A program made the translations under genes and the position numbers. 64,000 nucleotides of DNA from Chrysoperla carnea (Eukaryota > Arthropoda > Insecta > Neuroptera > Chrysopidae): the NCBI RefSeq assembly GCF_905475395.1, contig NC_058339.1:76846520-76910519 (forward strand), written 5' to 3'. Within the stretch, counting starts at the first letter, position 1, and each line of letters begins with the position of its first letter. Below, one piece after another: positions 1-11,900 of the stretch. The notes below the pieces were generated by a model. The model was not told the origin of the DNA and did no database searches. It saw nothing but the letters and a program-made list of their open reading frames with translations.

Positions 1-842
1 GTATGTCAACAAATTTGACAAGCCTGTACTATGATGTCACGTCCGTATAAAAATTTGAATTTCCGTTTTAGAAATTTTTAAATGTCCTCACTGAATTTGT
101 ACTTTTTTTAATTAATTTTAAAAAATTAAAAATATATTAATTATATAAAATAATGGTTTAATTGAAATATCCAGTCATTAAAGTTACGGAAGAAAAATAT
201 TTGAACCAAATTTAAATTTCATGAATATTCCCTACTACTGTTATGATTAGAGTACATAACATCATCCATCACCATCAAAACTGCAAAACCTGCTTTTTTG
301 TAAAAGAAGAACCTACTTTTCAAAGTCAGTTAAAAATATCTTTTATATGAAAATATTTTATTTATTTTTCAAAAGTAGTAAAAATAGATAAAAGCTTGAT
401 GAAATTTATTTTATATTATAATATAACAGTTCATACTATTATATTGAAGATTTGAAGTCTTCTAATTTATATACAAAATGTACAATAATTAATTGGCAAC
501 CAATAGAAAAGCCTCAAATCAATATCTCTTTTCAACCGACTTCAATTGACAACCGACATTCTATTTGAAATCTGGTGCTGGTGCCGTGTGGTCCCATTTC
601 ATTTTGGTCCAGTTCTGACCACGGGATCCATGGGAAAACCATAAAAGTCTTAAATTTGCATTAATAATGCACGACAAGAGGATGAATAACTCAATATCAA
701 GCCAACTCATTTCGATGATTCTTTTTTAGTGACAAATTAGTTAGTGTACTTCAGATTCACAAAAAATCACAAAATAAAAAAAAATAAAAAAAAAAAGTTT
801 TTTTATTTTAATTGTACTAAAAATAAAGTTTTTTTTTTGGGT
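1..842. other. AT-rich intergenic DNA, no gene seen
   Basis: No open frame of useful length and no splice-flanked coding segment was found. The right end (about 768-837) is a run of A-rich then T-rich simple sequence directly before the SINE that follows. Confidence 0.6.
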
Positions 843-1158
843 GGGATCACAAGGTAGTTAATAATAATGGGGTTAAATCTCCGTTCCTCCGACATACTCG
901 TCTATAACGGAGGCCACCCATATCATTATTTTTAATCTTTATTTATTTAAACGACATCTGAATACATACAATTAAATTTATGATGTGGGTGGACGTGGGT
1001 GGTTACTTCGTTCTTATCCAAGCGACGACAGTTTGATCAATTTACCGCCCCATTAATACTACCGTTGCCTGGATTCGAACTCGTAATCTCCCTGTCTGAG
1101 TAGTCAAACGATTAGAGGCAATTGCCTCTTTAATCGCTCGTCCATTTAGCCAGTTACT
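843..1158 (-). repeat. tRNA-derived SINE (family 1)
   Basis: Read on the minus strand, the head resembles a tRNA gene. An A-box-like segment (TGGCTAAATGGACGAGC, about 1134-1150) is followed by a good B box (GAGTTCGAATCC, about 1071-1082). The roughly 240 bases after it, down to about 843, are not tRNA-like and are GC-richer than the surroundings (GGTGGCCTCCGTTATAGACG and so on), as expected of a SINE body. It does not fold as a complete tRNA, so it is not called a tRNA gene. Its body differs from the SINEs at 2674 and 37661, so it is a separate family. Boundaries are approximate. Confidence 0.6.
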
Positions 1159-1997
1159 AATTTAAAATGTCAAAGCGGCTGAAATCGTGTAGTTTGAAAT
1201 ATTGTGAACTATTGATTAAAATTTTTTACGGTCTAGGCCTAAAATTAATATTTTTGGTCTTAAAAAATAATTTTTTCAGAAACGATTCATGGTTGCCTAC
1301 AGTTTAGTTACTTAAATCAATCTTGGGACATTTTCAGAAATTCACTTTCACACTTTCGATTGGCACAAACCACTGATTTCAACTTTTATAGCGCTATTAT
1401 AGAGAGTCGATCTTTCATTTCCATTGGTCCGCTCAAATCTCTCAATCCAACTTTACTTGTTATTCTGTTAGAGTTGCTATTCCCAGACTTTTTTTAAAGC
1501 TTTCTCAATTTACTGACAATTTAATTTTGTACATATAATACATACATACACTTAACTCTTAAAGTAGTTACTTTAAATTGGTTGGATAATTCCAAGTAAA
1601 TAAGCAACCAAGTACCTTTAAAAAGGAGCTTGCTTCAAAGACATACACATATTAACTAACTAACCAACAAAGAGTAGATTCACTCATACATAAATATAAA
1701 TTTCTTCTCCCAGAGTTGGATCTTCACTTCTTTCTACTCGTTCTGGATATGAACATGAATTCTACAAGCCTCCCTCCTGTTGCTAACTTCACATTTATAT
1801 CATTATTAAATATTATTTGCGCTGTTTAAACTAAACCGACTCATTTTATTTTATATATACACTTTATATGTGAAGATTAATTAAATTATATTCAGTTCAC
1901 TTGTTTATTTTGCATTTTGCTTTTAATACTCTAGACGCTACAAGCAAAAATTCGATGTTAATAAATTGATAATGTATTAATGGATAACATTGATCGT
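1159..1997. other. AT-rich intergenic DNA, no gene seen
   Basis: No coding segment, RNA gene or recognisable repeat was identified. Confidence 0.5.
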
Positions 1998-2127
1998 TAG
2001 ATCGAATTCGATGCCGTATAAAATGTGTGCCTTTGAAACTAATATTTTTCTTTTGAAGCATTTTCCTCGATTAAATTTGTTTATCGAGTTTCAAGCATAT
2101 ATCAACTTAAAAAAGAGACACTTTGTA
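1998..2127 (+). repeat. Right-end fragment of the long-TIR MITE (family M1)
   Basis: The segment from GATCGAATTCGATGCCG to TTTATCGAGTTTCAAGCATA and a degraded terminus matches the right ends of the elements at 41784-42282, 44041-44766 and 48493-48927. The left end is absent. Confidence 0.7.
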
Positions 2128-2673
2128 AACATATCATAAATTTTTTAATCGATTTTTTGGAATTTTCGAACTTTAGTGCTCTGAAACGCAAAGCCCCAGG
2201 TTTTTACAGGCTGCTGTAAACAATATTGTAAAAGATGCCTGTAAAATTATTTCCCTTCAGATCTCATGTTCCATGATTTTCCAGATACGATCCATGATAC
2301 AGTATGGCTTACATAGCTCGGGGACAAGAAAACATCGATTTTTATGTTTTTTAGCCGTAGATTACGGATTATTTGCTAATCCGGTCAAATTTCCGCGCCT
2401 TCTTTACCGATAGCCAAGTCAAGTACCTATAACTACCATACACATCTGATGAACAGCGTCTGAATTATTCGTCTATTAAATAAAATAACAATTCACTACA
2501 TATAGATCTTTTAGAATGTTGCTAAAACTCTCTATAAGGGAGAGCGACTAGTAAGCGTGAATAACAGGTAATTACGAACAGTAGAATTTTGGGGATTATA
2601 TCATGAAATTATTTCAAAAAATGTTTTGATTATCATCATTTTTATTGCAAAACATAATTTAAGGCCTTTTTTA
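2128..2673. other. Intergenic DNA, no gene seen
   Basis: Mixed composition with no open frame. The motif CAGATCTCATGTTC at about 2258 also occurs in the hairpin at 26243-26362, which hints at an old repeat, but the match is too short to define one. Confidence 0.4.
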
Positions 2674-2913
2674 CCGACCTGGTAGCTCAGTTGGTTAAGG
2701 CGTAACCAATTCCGTCCGCGGTATACCCAGGGTAGCGGGCTCGATTCCCGCCATCGCAACAAAAATTAATTTAATTAATAGTTGTGATGGGTTGGTGTTA
2801 TGCATGGTATAACATGGTATACGCATGAAGGAGGTGCACTCAGCCTCTGAAATTAAGGGGCTGATAAATGAAATGAGTATGTCCTTCGTTTACAGCCAAT
2901 ATAACCTAACCTA
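2674..2913 (+). repeat. tRNA-derived SINE (family 2, copy 1)
   Basis: The head has an A box (GTAGCTCAGTTGGTTAAGGC) and a B box (GGCTCGATTCCCGCC). It is followed by a body with GTGATGGGTTGGTGTTATGC and AAGGGGCTGATAAATGAAAT, and it ends in CAGCCAATATAACCTAACC. The minus-strand copy at 37661-37903 shares head, body and tail. The head carries extra bases between the boxes and cannot form a normal tRNA, so this is a pol III retroposon and not a tRNA gene. Confidence 0.8.
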
Positions 2914-4982
2914 TGCGATAACATACAAAGTTTTTGTCTTTTAATTAAAATAACAATTGAGGTGCGCTGAATTTCAAAACATTTATGAAAAAAATCTAAA
3001 ACCCCCCATTTTCAAAATTATTATTATTTTTGATTTACAAAAAAAGGCCTACAATATTATTTAAAAATATTAATTAAAAAGTTATATAATTAATCAAAAT
3101 TTGATTTTTTTCAATAAGTACAGCACCCATTTTCCCTTATTTGTTCATAATTGTCCCACTCTCCCCTACATACCTAATCGCTGTAACGCTACTAAGAGAT
3201 GCCTTATCGTTACGATAGCATATAAGTATAATAATATATATACATAAATATATAAACGTACCTATTACAAATAATATGTAATTTTCCATATTTCAATTAC
3301 TTTTATGCCTTTGTAATATCATTTGTGTAAGGTAAATTAGGTTTTTACTGTGTGTGTATGTGATTCTGAGACGAAGAAATAATAATTGTATACCGAAGAA
3401 GAAATAATATTTTAGTTAGGTTTCCTATTGTGTTTATCAAATAAGTTCTTTATTATGATTATTAGAAATAATAATATTAACTTATAGAAAATTATAGAAA
3501 ATGTTTCTAATCCATTATTTAAGGTAGTTTTTCATTCCTAATGGTATAAGAACAAGTGACGTCACGAAAAAGTTGGTTTTAGAATTGTTGAATTATGGAT
3601 TCTTTTTCCTTGTTGAAATTAGATAGGGATGAAGTCCGTGTGGTAGCTACCTGAGAAAGGTTGCGTTTCCTGCTTTTATTAGTGCGCATTCCCGAAAAAA
3701 GCTTCGAAAACTGTTGATCTTATAATCATTTTTAAACAATTTTATTTAAGTTACTTTCATTTCACGTTTTTTCTTTGAATTAAAAACAACAAACTTAATC
3801 TCAAATTCGAATAGAAATTGTAATTTCAGTGGAAATAACTCCTATACGGTAAACATTGTTCAATTTTTCTTAACAATCTCCGATTTCTAACTTCACACAT
3901 ATGCTTTCATTCGATCATCAAAATCTCAAATTTTGTACAGTAATTTTTTTGCTTCATTTTCTTTTATTTTTCAATTTTTGCTTGAAAAAACAAAGAATTT
4001 ATGTACATAGATCTGCAGACAATTAAAATATCTGAAAAATAAGACAAAAACCGGTATAGATAAAATGTCATAGAGGAAGAGCCTATGCAGTATTTGGCCA
4101 AATCGCGGCGCCATGGATATCGTAATCGCCCCAACGAGGGTTATAAAACTTGTATTTCCTTAATGGTACATCAATTCCGAAAACTGTAAAGGAACTTTCT
4201 GTCCAAAAGTCCACAAACATAACCCCTACTAAATACTGGTCTTGACTGTCTCAGAAATTTTCCCGAGATTAGAATGAGCCTTTCAAGAAGAATGAGCCTT
4301 TCGAGAAGAATGATCATAATAAAAATTGTTTGATTCGAGTGAAAATGTTTCAAAACGTTAATTTGATCTCGCAATTCAAATTCAAAAAAAAAATAACTAT
4401 TGTTCAAATCTAATAGAAGAAAATGTTAAATTAGAGAGTTATTTCTTTAAAAAAAAACAGCTAGTTCTTTAAAAATTAAAGTTCTTTTTTTGAAAATCGA
4501 ATAGATCCGGCAGAACTTGAATGAAAAGTTATTCATAAATGTCTTATCATTCGATTTTTGAGAAATCTAAAACTACTAGTAAAATTCCTTACCCAATAAT
4601 TCACAAATCCCGAAAAGAACATATAATCCCACAACATGGTAATTGGATCCTTAACTAAATTATTATACGAGTAATCAATATTTATAATTATCATAAAATA
4701 TATGAAATACAGCAGAATTGCCAGACAAAGCTCTTTTTTCATTTTTAATTTCATTTTTAAATATTTCTTTATATTTATTTCATGTTTTTAATTTTAATTT
4801 TGTTTTCATTTTATTAATTTAATTTAAATATTTTTAATAAAGCCATAATTAATTTAATACCAAAAATTTTGATCATATTATACAATGAAAGATGAAATAA
4901 TGTTTCTATGGTTACCGTACAAATTTAAGGCCTTTATAAGATGTTAGTCCAGTGCACTTACGTAAATCGTAGAGGAGTGACC
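2914..4982. other. AT-rich intergenic DNA, no gene seen
   Basis: Open frames here are short, AT-biased and lack coding character. A GC-richer island at about 4080-4140 (around GCGGCGCCATGGATATCG) has no supporting splice sites. A short direct repeat of AGAATGAGCCTTTC lies at about 4272-4300. Confidence 0.5.
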
Positions 4983-5393
4983 CAAAAGTTTTGATACTAG
5001 ATTTTTTTTATTCAAACATTCAATAGGGGGTTGTTAGGAGACCATAAATCTGATTTTGCGTATTCGAGAAATTAACCCTTTCGCCGCTATCTTGGAAATT
5101 AACTTTTTTTTACGTTTTGCATCTTGCATTATATTCATTCAAGTTTGATGATTTTGATATCGTTGGACTTGATATAAATGGTTTTAAAGATAAAAAGCAG
5201 CCAAGGCAACGACTTCAAAATCATTAAATTTGAATAAATAGAACGCAAATTATGGGCCAAAACGAAAAATGAGTCATTTTTTAAGGTGAAAGGATTAATT
5301 TCCCGAATACACAAAATCAGATTTAAGGTCACCAAACAGCCCTCTATCGAATGAATGAATAAAAAAATCTAATGTCAAAAAGTTTTAAATAAA
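4983..5393. repeat. Foldback element with arms of about 190 bp
   Basis: The first arm (about 4983-5172) reads as the reverse complement of the second (about 5205-5393) over nearly its whole length. Examples are AATCTGATTTTGCGTATTCG on the left against the complement of CGAATACACAAAATCAGATT on the right, and the outer blocks AAAAGTTTTGATACTAGATT / AATCTAATGTCAAAAAGTTT. Only about 30 bases separate the arms. No transposase frame is present. It is best described as a palindromic non-autonomous element. Confidence 0.75.
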
Positions 5394-5989
5394 AAATACT
5401 TAAATAAGGACAAACTTTTATTGTACTCAAGAGGAAAAAATAATTATTTCTACTAGTCACTTTTACATTAATATTTCTAAAAACCTGAGGCCTTCTGAAT
5501 CGTCTTTGATATTTTAAATTGAGCGCCTCTAGCTTTTATAATTGTAGTCATGTATGTGTGACTTATAGAAATAATTTCTACTTTTTAGTACAGTAAAAAT
5601 GTGTGCTTTAAAAAATAATTTTCAGTTTCATGTAGCCTTGATGTTAATGATTCAAAAATCATTACGACAAAATACTTGTGGAAACAAAACATATGCAACT
5701 TATTGCGACCGTTTAATTTAACCAATTTTGTTTTCGTATTTGTTTTAAAGATTTTAATCCACACTCCGATATTACAACACACTTATGAGAACAATACATG
5801 AAAATACTATTTCCATTCTCATTATTTTCTATAACGCTCGCTTTATTTGACCTAATTAAACCATATATTTACCTTTAGGTTAAAATGTACATCATTAGTA
5901 TGCAACTTTTTGAATCAAATTTACAAGAATAACGTAAATTGTTGTAATTCTGTATTAATACGATCATCTAAGTCAAAATTAGCAATCAA
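5394..5989. other. AT-rich spacer between two foldback elements
   Basis: No coding segment or RNA gene was seen. Confidence 0.5.
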
Positions 5990-6872
5990 CTTCGGAATCT
6001 AACGGAATAAGCTGAATTTTTGTACAAACCTTTATTTTGATAGTACAAATGTTGTCTCAAAAGTCACATATGACCACGCGTGCGTGTCGTTAGATATTCA
6101 AGGTCAAAGGTCTAGAAAATCAGTTTTTGTGAATATCTCGTTTCTTTTGCCTTCCATCGTATTAGCATTTATTATAAAAGTTGTAGAAGATAAAATTTTC
6201 TACAATTATGGAAAAAAAACCCATAATAGACTGGGATTCACAATTGACCGTATCTATTATACAGTTTTTCACTTAATTATCGATTAAATACTACTTAAAA
6301 AAATTTTGAGATACTGTTTGTCTGAAAGCTTTTTTTATACGGTGGACGTTCTTGTAATAGAAGATGAAGCGCTGAACTATACGTACCTTAGAGCAGGATC
6401 AATATTTAAAAATATAAAGTATTATTTAATTATTTAAGTAGTATTCAATGGATAATTAAGTGAAAAATAGACAGGATCAATAGTGAATCCCAGTCTACAA
6501 TGCGGTTTTTTTCCTAATTATTCATTAGATATTACTTAAATAATTATTTAATACCTTATATTTATAAATATTGACTCAGTACTGAAGATTGTTAAGCTGA
6601 GCGCATCATCTTCTGCGCCCTCTATTTCAAAAACGGTTCAACGTACAAAAAAAGTTTCAAACAAAATTTATAGAAAATTTTATCTTCTACAACTTTTATG
6701 ATAAAAGTTAATACGATTGATGGCAGGAGAAACGAGATATGTATTCACAAAAAACTGATTTTCGAGACCTTTGACTTTGAACTCGTGATCATATGTAAAT
6801 TTTGAGACCACATTTGAACTATCAAAATAAAGGTTTGTACAAAAATTCAGCTTATTCCGTTAGGTTCCGAAA
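5990..6872. repeat. Nested foldback element with arms of about 220 bp
   Basis: The outer arms 5990-6213 and 6650-6872 are imperfect inverted repeats (TAACGGAATAAGCTGAATTT against the complement of AAATTCAGCTTATTCCGTTA). Inside, 6224-6300 is inverted at 6428-6503 (GACTGGGATTCACAATTGA against TCAATAGTGAATCCCAGTC), and 6345-6460 is inverted at 6515-6630. The element is therefore a set of nested palindromes. A 67-codon open frame at 6084-6287 lies inside the arm and is a by-product of it. Confidence 0.8.
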
Positions 6873-9326
6873 TAAAACCCTAAGATGATTGGAGTATATA
6901 GGTAATACACAATAAAATGTGTCATGATAATATAATATTGCATTTAACCTTAGTAATAATATGAGTATCGTACGTAGTAGCGTGACCACAATTATTATTT
7001 CTGACATATTTGCACGTAATTATTATATTTTGTAGTAATTGGCGTTGACACTTGAAAATATTATGATAAATCAAATGCTGCTGTGTATTTATTTTAAATT
7101 GAATATTACTTAATGAACGAATACTATTTATTTATTTTATACATACAGAATTAAATGGAGAATATACAGGGATGTTAATTTTATTTTGTTCTTATAAATA
7201 TCTGAGTTAACACGAATACTCTTCCCTAATAGTAGGAATGCACCAAGTCGTGCTATAATACTCCCTTATGGCACGACTTCTGGTCTAGAAGCGTAAATTG
7301 TAGGCATTTTTCAAACTAAGATTATAAAAAATTAATATGATATTTATTTTCATTTTAAAATTATTTAAAAAAATAAAAATTCTTCGAATTACAGGCCGGT
7401 GAAATAGGGGCTACAAAATAACATGATGCCCTGTTTGACACGATGCCAACCCTTCCAGTGATCCGAAAGAATAAAATTTGAAATAAAAATTACAAAAATA
7501 AAAGTAAACATTTGTTTTGAAAAATTGTAATTTTTTAAATCCAGGGTTCAGACGATAGAGAGATTTATAAAGAATATTCCCACCAAATTTCAAAGGAAGC
7601 GGTCTAGTAGAACTTGAGATATCAAGTCAACCACCTCGAAATTTATAGTTTCAAGAAAAATGCGTTTTAAGTTTGAGGGACAATTTCGGCAGAAGAACTA
7701 ATGATAATATTACTCACTTTGGATTAATCGGCGATCCCAGATCCGTACATTGGCCCTTCTTTTACTTCATATGCAATGTCTTGCAAAGTTATTTCTGCGA
7801 ACCGAACTGTTTTGCATTCTTTTGAGGCATCAGTTGCTCGCAGTACAGATCGATCAATTCACTCTCCGCTACCAAAAATTCCGCTGTATCTCCAAAAATA
7901 ATTTGAATTTTAAAAAATCGGTTTAAGGACATTAAAATCTTTGGGGTTTAACCTTTACAAATATACAAAAAGAAAATCGATTTCTTCGAATTTCCAGACC
8001 AGAATACTGCCTTTAATACTGCTACAGAATTATTGATTTATTGACACTTATACGTTATTCACGCTGTATAAATACTTGTTTTTATAAATTATTATTTTTT
8101 AAATAATGTTTTATTTAAATAAATATTAAATGACATAACATTATTAAAATGTTCGTTAATTGATGCATTAACACATACTTAGCATTGAATACTCATAATT
8201 AATAAGGGGAGGCTACGATTTGGGAAATCACTTTGATAAAAATTAATCAGTGTTTGATATTATAAACATGGTAGCACGTAAAACGGATTATTTAGTCTGT
8301 AATATCTGCTGCTTGAAATTTAAAGCATAGTAATTATTAATTAATAAAAGCATAGTAGCATTCCATAGTAATTATTTATATGTCATGCCTTTTCCAAACT
8401 GAATCGATTTTGAAGATCATCGCCAATTTTTTAGTTTTTTTTTCGGGTACGGAAGCCTAAGCTTGCACTAGAAACATTTTTACATAATATAAAATTTCCT
8501 TGTACTTACTTTAAATTATCTCTATTATATTTAACTTCTGAAAACTCAGAACTCAGAACATAAATTTTGGACAAAAAATACAATTTGACATAAATTCGAT
8601 AAAAAAAGTTTTAGTTTACTGGGTAACCTAATTCTCGTATTTTGGAGTCTGTTGCACTTTTTGTGGTTTTACCTCCCAATCAGCAAACAAATTATAACGT
8701 GCGATAAGGAAGGAAGTTCCAAAAATAATTTTATTATTTTTATTTTTATGGTTTTAACAATCATAGCGAAGTGGCTTCAATTTTTTTTTATCCGCTAAGC
8801 TGCACAACTTTTCCTTAAAACTATTTTCCATATATCTAAAAGGCCTCAATAGTGTATTTAGTAGACAACTAATTTATTCATAATTTAAAAAGATCATCAT
8901 ATATATGAATTTTTTTTTAATAAAACTGAATTTTTAATTTTTTTTTATTTTTAAAAATATTTTTATATACATTGCGATATAAATAACAAACTAGTTAGGT
9001 ATTCCGTTCTATACGGTATCTGAATAGGAAACTATCATGCACTAGGAAGCGCATATATAGATGAAATATATACTCTCGAAATATCTCGAAACACACCTAG
9101 CTAGCTAGAGCTCTAGAAACGGGAGATATCATTCGATGTTGAACAATAAATAAATACATTTTGTGTATTTAAATTAAATTTTTAATTAAATACAATGAAC
9201 TTTTCATTTATTTATTTATCAACATTGAAATGCTTTTTTTTTATATTTTGTTATTTTTCTAAAAATATTTCATATTTTTTTAAATTTCGAAATGGAAAAT
9301 TCAATAAAATTTTTTGAATAAATGTA
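6873..9326. other. AT-rich intergenic DNA with one decayed coding-like patch
   Basis: Apart from the patch at 7734-7890 listed separately, nothing recognisable was found. A degraded segment at about 8395-8450 resembles 57285-57330 (both contain AACTGA.T.GATTTTGA followed by CATCGCC), suggesting an unnamed old repeat. Confidence 0.45.
7734..7890 (-). pseudogene. Decayed coding-like segment, identity unknown
   Basis: On the minus strand one frame reads a peptide containing KTVRFAEITLQDIAYEVKEG and ends in a stop at 7734-7736, with a second in-frame stop near the upstream end. Another frame is open over the upstream half. Codon composition is less AT-biased than the flanks, and a possible donor (GTGAGTAA) follows at about 7715. 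These features fit an old exon or transposon gene broken by a frameshift and stops. I do not recognise the protein. Chance cannot be excluded over so short a stretch. Confidence 0.3.
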
Positions 9327-9902
9327 TTAATGTAGTGCGAGCGCCAAGGCAAGTTTAGACTTGTAGTTCAAATTATTTTTACCTTATTTTCAACAAAATA
9401 CGAATACAATTTTTCGATATCTGACTTGGTTTTCGAAACATCGAAAGCTAAATAATTAAACAAAATTTTTAATTTTCAATTTTTTGCAAATTACTAAAGA
9501 TTTCGAAAAATTTTATTCTTACTTTTCGTCTTTTATTGTCAAGTTATAACATAATTCACCATCAAAATTGAAAATATATAGGTTTTTTAATTGTGTCCCC
9601 ACTACCGTGCTCATACATCTTTAGCTAGTCGAGTACAACGTTTTTTTTCTTTTCAATATTTTATTAAAGTTTTAACTTTAATTTGAATAATTTTTGTTTA
9701 ATTTTCACCGACTAGTTTCGGAGAAATCTATGAAAAAATATCATCTATCTACCATTTTCCGATAAGACCAAGTTAAATATGCCTACTTTTGCCTCCTCCC
9801 CCCTTACAGTTTTCAAAATTGATTTAGACTAAGTCAACTTCATGTGAAAAAAAAACTCAAGCTTTTCATCAAAAATTACCCCAGCGCTCGTACATCCTTA
9901 AG
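9327..9902 (+). mobile_element. MITE family M2, copy 1
   Basis: The left end TTAATGTAGTGCGAGCGCC and the complement of the right end, TTAAGGATGTACGAGCGC, are similar terminal inverted repeats flanked by TTAA. The body matches 23053-23692 along its length, for example CGAAAAATTTTATTCTTACT, GTCGAGTACAACG against GTCGAGCACAACG, and TTTATTAAAGTTTTAACTTT. No transposase is encoded. The TTAA ends would fit a piggyBac-type target, but this is inference only. Confidence 0.7.
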
Positions 9903-10698
9903 TTTAACGCGAATATCTGCTAGTGGGCTTCAATAAACTTTTTTTGAAAGGTTAAAAGCAAGATGATTCTTAACTTTGTTTGATGAAAATTTCAGCTGTA
10001 TTTCTCTTTACATAGAAGACTAAAAGGCTGAGAAGACCAAAAGACTATAAATTGTATAATTTACCAATGCTACCATCATACAAATAAAATAATTTTTTAA
10101 CATTCCGCGAAAAAATGTTAATGTAGGTAAGAATTTAATATTGAGCTAAAACAGTCCCAGTTGTTATTTTACAGGAATAATTTCGTATCGCATGCATTCT
10201 GAATCAAATGTCAAACATAAATTTTCGTAAAATCGGATATCAAACATTATATACCTGCTTTTATCGGATATCAAGCATTTTCCATTGAAAATGGTTCGGA
10301 AAATATAAATCACTACTTAAATTTATTTACCTAATGCTTTGTGAAAATACCAACTATTCATGTCAAAGAATATTTGTGCAATTTGTGCACCTAACGCTGG
10401 CTACGAAATATAATGTGCTACTAAACAATTGGTATTTTACGAGGTATTTGCATATCCTATATATTGTGTGAATTTATGTTTTAAACCAAGAGCAATTGTT
10501 CATTGTTCATCGCTCATTGTTCAAGAATTTTAGTCGCAGAAACGAAACACTAAAAACGGTCAAAGCTCGAAAAATTTTAACAATAAGTCGGATTTGAAGG
10601 CGGATTTCGGCTCTCGATTCGTTAAAGCATCAAGAAATTTTGTGGCCTAAATTGATTAATAAGAAATTAAAAATATGTTATTTCCATAAATAATATGG
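9903..10698. other. AT-rich intergenic DNA, no gene seen
   Basis: No coding segment or RNA gene was found. Confidence 0.5.
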
Positions 10699-11051
10699 AT
10701 TTTATAATTGCATTTTAAATTAACCTTAAATATACTAAATTCACAATTCGGCTAAGAGTAATGAGAATAATTTCATACTTATTACTCGAAAGTTTTGGGT
10801 CGCTGAAGGGTCCAGAGTGAATCCCTGGTGCACTGGGAATTTCTCGAAAACTCCAGGAGACGACCAGGATATCGTCTGCCTTGGGCACCAGGTACCTTGG
10901 ACACCAATTCTGATTAACCCACCACCCGATATTCGTTTTAAGAGACCCCAAAAACCATGAGTAACAAGTTTATAATCATTTTCATCACTATATACTAACC
11001 GAATTGTGAATTTAGTATATTTACGGTTAATTTAAAATTCAATTATAAAAT
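10699..11051. mobile_element. MITE with 57-bp terminal inverted repeats
   Basis: The left end (ATTTTATAATTGCATTTTAA onward, 10699-10755) is an almost perfect inverted copy of the right end (about 10995-11051). The roughly 240-bp interior is GC-richer than the surroundings (CTGAAGGGTCCAGAGTGAAT, CCAGGAGACGACCAGGATAT). The 78-codon minus-strand open frame across it lacks any recognisable motif and is treated as chance. The right end abuts the rolling-circle element that starts at 11051. Confidence 0.8.
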
Positions 11052-11388
11052 CTTATATATTTAAACGAGCAATTCTTGTCTATATATATACATCAGCAAT
11101 CTCGGATTAGTCTGCATGTGGTCTTTGGGGCGAAAAATCGATCTAACTAGGATTCATTTTTAGAAAACGTCGTTTTATCCTTGTTTTCAGGAAAGACTGA
11201 AACATTGACTGAAAAATATGACTCTTCCAGACATCTATTGGCGACGCCATAAAGTACATTACCGCGACATTCAAATTGGTATTTGTGTGGAGACTTTTAG
11301 GAGAGATTTTAAATGATTCTTATATTACTGATAAAATTTGTGTCTTTTTAACTTAACAATTACCGAGTAAAGCTCGGTCATTCAGGTA
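11051..11388 (+). mobile_element. Helitron/Helentron-like non-autonomous element (family H2, copy 1)
   Basis: It starts TCTTATATATTTAAACGAGC, has a short TA-rich stretch, and ends with a hairpin ACCGAGTAAAGCTCGGT (11362-11378) followed by CATTCAGGTA. The same ends and body occur at 29571-30270 (GACATCTATTGG, GACATTCAAATTGGTATTTG, TGATAAAATTTGTGTCTTTT). A 5' TC and a 3' hairpin are rolling-circle transposon features. The classical CTRR terminus is not obvious, so Helentron-type is equally possible. No Rep/helicase is encoded. Confidence 0.7.
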
Positions 11389-11689
11389 TTATAATGTTAC
11401 AAACAAAAAAAATAAAATTATTATAGCAGATAAAATGTGCAACAAACTATATTTTAATAAAATTATTTATTACGAATGAAACATTAATTTATTAGCAACA
11501 GCAGTTGTAGCTCTAGTTACCTAAATATTTAATGTCATAAATAATTTTACTAAAAAAAAAGCATTTTATTTTTCCTTACGAATGTTATAATTTCTCTCTG
11601 TCGAAAAAAAAACCTGCATAGACAAAACACAGATATATACATTGTTACTCACTTCTTTCATATTAAATACCGGTTCCACTAAAATTAAT
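11389..11689. other. AT-rich spacer, no gene seen
   Basis: No feature was identified. Confidence 0.5.
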
Positions 11690-11900
11690 CCTAACTAATA
11701 ATTACGGATGTGAAAGTTCCGCCTGCTACGCGTCTGTTACGTACGCCTAAGCCGCTGAACCAATTTTGATTATTTCCGATTTGGGAAAAAGCGTAAGATA
11801 CTTTTTTTCGCTAAAATAAAATTTGAAGCGGGTGAAGTAGGGGATGAAACTTTGTTTGGGGGAACCAATCATTTCTCAAGTTAGAGTGTTGGTTTTAATA
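11690..11900 (+). repeat. Degraded dispersed-repeat fragment
   Basis: The stretch CGCCTAAGCCGCTGAACCAA followed by TTTTGATTATTTCCGATTTG closely resembles a dispersed sequence I recall from many insect genomes (CGCCTAAACCGCTGAACCGATTTTGAT type). Only one end is present and no termini could be set. The segment at 15460-15690 may be the other end of the same family. Confidence 0.45.

Noticed and set aside
2674-2760. tRNA gene with A and B boxes
   Set aside because: The spacing between boxes is too long, the cloverleaf cannot close, and the same head with the same non-tRNA body occurs at 37661-37903, so it is a SINE.
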